A stretch of DNA of 64,000 nucleotides from DASUPK01 sp963804595 (GTDB lineage: Bacteria > Actinomycetota > Thermoleophilia > Solirubrobacterales > 70-9), in NCBI GenBank assembly GCA_963804595.1, contig CAWDQZ010000017.1, positions 282,298 to 346,297 of the forward strand, read 5' to 3'. Under the pieces are notes generated by a model. That model did not search any database and was not told the origin of the DNA. It saw only the letters and a list, made by a program, of their open reading frames with translations. Shown here piece by piece: positions 61,119-64,000 of this stretch (its first letter is position 1; every line of letters starts with the position of its first letter). Made by a program: the position numbers and the translations under genes.

Positions 61119-61500
61119 GGCGTTCCCCTTTCCCTCTTGGACCTCCTGTCGACGGCCCTGGGCGCCGTTTCTTTATCAATGCGGATGGTCGAGTCAAGGC
61201 GAGACGCGTGGAAGCAGAAGTGTTGCTTTCCATGCAAATGCAATAGCTGCTTTGGACCAAAAGCAGCACCCTGAATTCGTGCGTCTCCGAAGATCGGATA
61301 GGCGGAACGATCCGTTTCTCGCTGCGACACTACGCGCATCCGAGAGATCAGTTCGTACACCAGGTAGGCAGCTCCCGCTTTCACGCGAAAGCAGTAGCGC
61401 GCGAGATGCGAGTGTCCGACATCCGCGAATCGTGGCGGCCTCCGATCGTGTGACCATCAGATCAGCGTCCAGCGCCTGAACTTTTCAGCACTACTAGGAG
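61119..61500. other. Gene-free interval with palindromic repeats
   Basis: 382 bp without a credible gene. It contains GCTTTCCATGCAAA (61225-61238), the palindromic variant GCTTTGGACCAAAAGC (61249-61264) of the 16-mer seen at 52-55 kb, and GCTTTCACGCGAAAGC (61377-61392). The multicopper-oxidase start at 61501 has only a weak ribosome site (TAGGAG, 61496-61501). No riboswitch or RNA gene recognised. Confidence 0.6.
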
Positions 61501-63186
61501 ATGGCATTGAATAGGCATCCCGACCAATTCCCGACTGAAACCAGTGACCTATCCGAGGCCAAAGCTTCGGAGGTGATTGAGCTCGCCGACGGCGGGGAGT
61601 TCGAGCTCAAGATCGCCCCGGTGGTCAAGGAGATCGGCGATGCGAGGGTGCGGATGCTGGCCTATAACGGCTCGATTCCGGGCCCGACCCTGCGGGTCAA
61701 GGAGGGATCGCAGATCGTCGTAGACGTCGTAAACGAAGGCGACATGGAGAACACCGTCCACTGGCACGGACTTCGTCTTGAGAACCGCTACGACGGAACC
61801 CACGAGACCCAGACCCCGATCCCGGTCGGCGGCAGGTTCCGGGCTCGGGTGAGCTTTCCCGATCCGGGGGCCTACTGGTACCACCCGCACATCCGCGAGG
61901 ACTACGGGCAGGAGATGGGTCTCTACGGCAACGTCATCGTCGAGCCCGCCGACGCCGACTACTGGCCGCCGGCGCATCGCGAAGTCGCGCTCACCCTCGA
62001 CGACATCCTGCTCGAGGACGGTCAGGTCGCGCCGTTCAGCCCGGCCGAGACTACGCATTCAGCGATGGGCCGCTTCGGCAACGTGATGCTGGTCGGTGGA
62101 GAAACCGATCTTGAGCTCAGAGCGAAGGCGGGCGAGGTAGTTCGCTTTTACTTCACCAACACCGCCAACACCCGTGTATTCAAGGTCAAGCTCCCAGGGG
62201 GACGGATGAAGCTGGTCGGCGGCGACAGTGGCCACGTTGAGCGCGAGGAGCTGGTCGAGAGCGTGATCCTCGCCCCCTCGGAGCGCGTCATCGTCGATGT
62301 TCTCTTCGAGGAGCCCGGCGATCTCACGCTCGAGCACCACACGCCCGGCCGTGTCTATCCGCTGGCGCGGATCCACGTCGCCGAGGACCGGGCCGAGTCC
62401 TCGATTGAGTCCGAGTTCGATGAGTTGCGCACCAATGCCGATCTCGCCGCCGAGCGTGAGCGCATCGGCGCCGATCTCGAGCGCGAGCCCGACAAGACAC
62501 TGGCCTTCATTGCGGAAATGGACCTTGGGGCTCCCGAGGGCGAGGGCCCTGTGGTCTACGCCTGCCCGATGCACCCGGAGGTAGTCAGCGAGGACGAGGG
62601 CAAGTGTCCGGAGTGCGGGATGAAGTTGCTGGCCGTCGCGGCCACCTTTACATGTCCGATGCACCCGGAGGTGGTGAGCGAGGAAGAGGGCAAGTGCCCA
62701 GAGTGCGGGATGAAGCTCCTCCCCTCGCAGCTAGTTGGCGAGGCGCACACCCACGGCGGTCACGAGCACTCGACCGCCGATGGGATCGAATGGGAGGACG
62801 ACATGGTCGACATCAACAAGCTGACCACCCCGGCGAACATGCGGTGGAAGCTGATCGACCGCGAGGCCGACGCCGAAAACCAGGCCATCGAGTGGCGGTT
62901 CCGGGTCGGGGATCGGGTGAAGATCCGTCTTCTCAACGAAATGGCTGGGGATCACCCGATGCACCATCCCTTCCATATCCACGGCGCCGGGCGCTTCCTC
63001 GTCTTGGCCCGCGACGGGGCGGCCGAGCGGAACCTGGTCTGGACCGACACTGTTTTGATTCCGGCCGGTCAGACGGTGGACATCCTCCTCGACGTCACCA
63101 ATCCCGGCCACTGGATGGCTCATTGCCATATCGCCGAGCATCACGAGAGCGGGATGATGTTTAGCTTCGACGTCAGCGAGTCGTGA
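61501..63186 (+). CDS. Multicopper oxidase with two inserted heavy-metal-binding modules
   Basis: 561 residues, no signal peptide. Cupredoxin domains 1-2 carry NTVHWHGLRL (His88/His90) and YWYHPHIRED (128-130). Domain 3 has GDHPMHHPFHIHGAGRF (485-500) and AHCHIAEHHESGMM with the T1 Cys542. Between domains 2 and 3, residues 354-376 and 385-407 are two near-identical modules, ACPMHPEVVSEDEGKCPECG and TCPMHPEVVSEEEGKCPECG, the heavy-metal-binding domain of CopA/CusB-type proteins. A His-rich strip, HTHGGHEH, follows. Copper loading or sensing by the insert is a likely role. Lack of a signal suggests a cytoplasmic enzyme or export by an unseen route. Confidence 0.92.
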   Translation: MALNRHPDQFPTETSDLSEAKASEVIELADGGEFELKIAPVVKEIGDARVRMLAYNGSIPGPTLRVKEGSQIVVDVVNEGDMENTVHWHGLRLENRYDGTHETQTPIPVGGRFRARVSFPDPGAYWYHPHIREDYGQEMGLYGNVIVEPADADYWPPAHREVALTLDDILLEDGQVAPFSPAETTHSAMGRFGNVMLVGGETDLELRAKAGEVVRFYFTNTANTRVFKVKLPGGRMKLVGGDSGHVEREELVESVILAPSERVIVDVLFEEPGDLTLEHHTPGRVYPLARIHVAEDRAESSIESEFDELRTNADLAAERERIGADLEREPDKTLAFIAEMDLGAPEGEGPVVYACPMHPEVVSEDEGKCPECGMKLLAVAATFTCPMHPEVVSEEEGKCPECGMKLLPSQLVGEAHTHGGHEHSTADGIEWEDDMVDINKLTTPANMRWKLIDREADAENQAIEWRFRVGDRVKIRLLNEMAGDHPMHHPFHIHGAGRFLVLARDGAAERNLVWTDTVLIPAGQTVDILLDVTNPGHWMAHCHIAEHHESGMMFSFDVSES

Positions 63187-63322
63187 GCCAGAGACAAGTC
63201 AGCGAAGGGCGTCGAGCCTCCGCGGCTCGAGGTCAGCCGCGATCGGAACTCTGGGTTGGGGTTCTCGCGGCCGTGGCGAGCTGACTCTTGGCGAGCAGCT
63301 AACGCTGGCGCGCCAGGCGACC

Positions 63323-64000
63323 GTGGCCCAGATTGCGGATCTGCCCAGTTTCATCCGCGCTTCGCTCGGGCGCTCGTCAGCCGATAGCGCCCTGGTCACC
63401 GGGCGAAAGCCACCCGATTCCAAACTGGCCCAGGAAGCTCTTGAGCTTGCCCGCGAGGCTTCCAGTGGGCCTCTGCTGGGGCATTGCCTGCGCTGCTGGC
63501 TTTGGGCCGACCTCTTTTCTCAGCGTGACGTCGTCGCCGTTGACGAAGAACTGCTCTACGTCGCCTGCGTCCTGCATGACCTGGCCCTGACCGACGCCTA
63601 CCGCGCTGGGCCCCTCGATCAGGTCGGCTGCTTCGCCGTTCACGGCGGCGAGCTCGTCCGTGACAAGCTGCTCGAACTCGGAGCCGAGCAAGCGTTCTCC
63701 GAGCAAGCGGCCGAGGCGATCAGCCTGCACATGAATGTGCGGGTGCCTCGGGCCCTCGGCGCCGAGGCCCACCTTTTGCACGCCGCTGCCCATTTAGATG
63801 TAGCCGGTACCCGAGCGGGGGAGATCCCGGTCGAGGCCCGCCGGGCCGTCCTTGAAAAGTATCCGCGTCAGGGGTTTGCTGCCGAATTTGGCCGGCTGAT
63901 GCTGCGGGAGAAGTCGGAGCGTCCTCGATCGCGGGCTGCGCTGCTCTGGCGATTGGGAATGAAGCAATACGTAACTGAAAGTTCGAAGAAGAGGAAAAAG
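63323..64000 (+). CDS. HD-domain protein, 3' end outside window
   Basis: The frame is open from inside the previous gene to the last base. GTG 63323 (VAQIADLPSFIRASLGRSSA) is the only usual start near the expected N-terminus and gives 226 residues to the window edge. HD phosphohydrolase-like residues are GHCLRCWLWADLF, YVACVLHDLALTD with the HD pair, FAVHGGELVRDKL, ISLHMNVRVP and LLHAAAHLDVAGT. The order resembles the cyanamide-hydratase/HDIG-like small-molecule hydrolases. The C-terminus is basic (ESSKKRKK) at the edge. The interval 63187-63322 carries no other gene. Confidence 0.7.
   Translation, partial: MAQIADLPSFIRASLGRSSADSALVTGRKPPDSKLAQEALELAREASSGPLLGHCLRCWLWADLFSQRDVVAVDEELLYVACVLHDLALTDAYRAGPLDQVGCFAVHGGELVRDKLLELGAEQAFSEQAAEAISLHMNVRVPRALGAEAHLLHAAAHLDVAGTRAGEIPVEARRAVLEKYPRQGFAAEFGRLMLREKSERPRSRAALLWRLGMKQYVTESSKKRKK

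Noticed and set aside
61377..61392. GCTTTCACGCGAAAGC looks like a ParB parS site
   Set aside because: Only 11 of 16 positions match the parS consensus and the outer bases are wrong; it fits the local palindrome family better, and no chromosome-partition genes are near.

Overview
The window is 64 kb of high-GC, densely coded DNA with almost no unexplained space. The gene set suggests a soil actinobacterium, most likely of the Thermoleophilia/Solirubrobacterales type: WS/DGAT acyltransferase, class II DAHP synthase, SARP and MASE1/SpoIIE regulators, GH76 and GT-C mannan-type enzymes, an AbiEi/DUF559-type protein and a c-di-AMP riboswitch. That placement is inference from gene content only. There is no rRNA, tRNA, transposase, integrase, phage module or CRISPR array.

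Layout. 0-8 kb: the end of a tandem-rhodanese protein, two secreted proteins, then a minus-strand operon (ArsR regulator, YgaP-like membrane protein, MMPL transporter, SQR-like flavoprotein) facing a divergent OsmC gene across a palindromic operator; it looks like a reactive-sulfur or peroxide response. 8-16.9 kb: NlpC/P60-like wall hydrolase, alpha/beta hydrolase, AbiEi/DUF559-like protein, acyl thioesterase plus WS/DGAT (storage lipid), DoxX and two large GT-C-type membrane proteins. 17-24 kb: a small zinc-ribbon/HTH protein behind a hairpin leader, a c-di-AMP riboswitch in front of a 44-residue membrane protein, GH76, a broken ECF sigma factor, a K+/H+-type antiporter and a three-domain wall hydrolase. 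24-31 kb: a light-response island of photolyase, two accessory genes and a B12-binding CarH-type repressor on one side, and SDR, SRPBCC, FAD oxidoreductase and DUF1365 on the other, sharing one promoter region with a repeated operator-like motif. 31-42 kb: mostly housekeeping (DAO-family oxidase, DUF899, DAHP synthase, class V aminotransferase, amine oxidase, LigD-type phosphoesterase, DUF2252) plus a MASE1-phosphatase-kinase protein with a convergent STAS antagonist. 42.1-46.5 kb: DUF2252, pterin dehydratase, VOC proteins, an MFS pump and an ECF sigma factor, most of them broken by many small frameshifts that look like poor consensus quality. 47-50.3 kb: a 1,102-residue chimera (SARP DNA-binding/BTAD domain, one membrane helix, seven-bladed propeller, peptide-type solute-binding domain) preceded by four 11-bp-phased heptamers of SARP-operator type. 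50-55 kb: small enzymes among dispersed palindromic repeats, including a near-identical inverted pair of 192 bp. 55-64 kb: copper radical oxidase of the galactose oxidase type, penicillin-acylase-family hydrolase, DUF1772 membrane protein, a multicopper oxidase with two inserted metal-binding modules, and the start of an HD-domain protein that leaves the window.

Strongest leads: the riboswitch with its tiny membrane protein, the transmembrane SARP-propeller-binding-protein regulator with its phased repeats, the CarH island, and the 44-bp palindromic element found five times.
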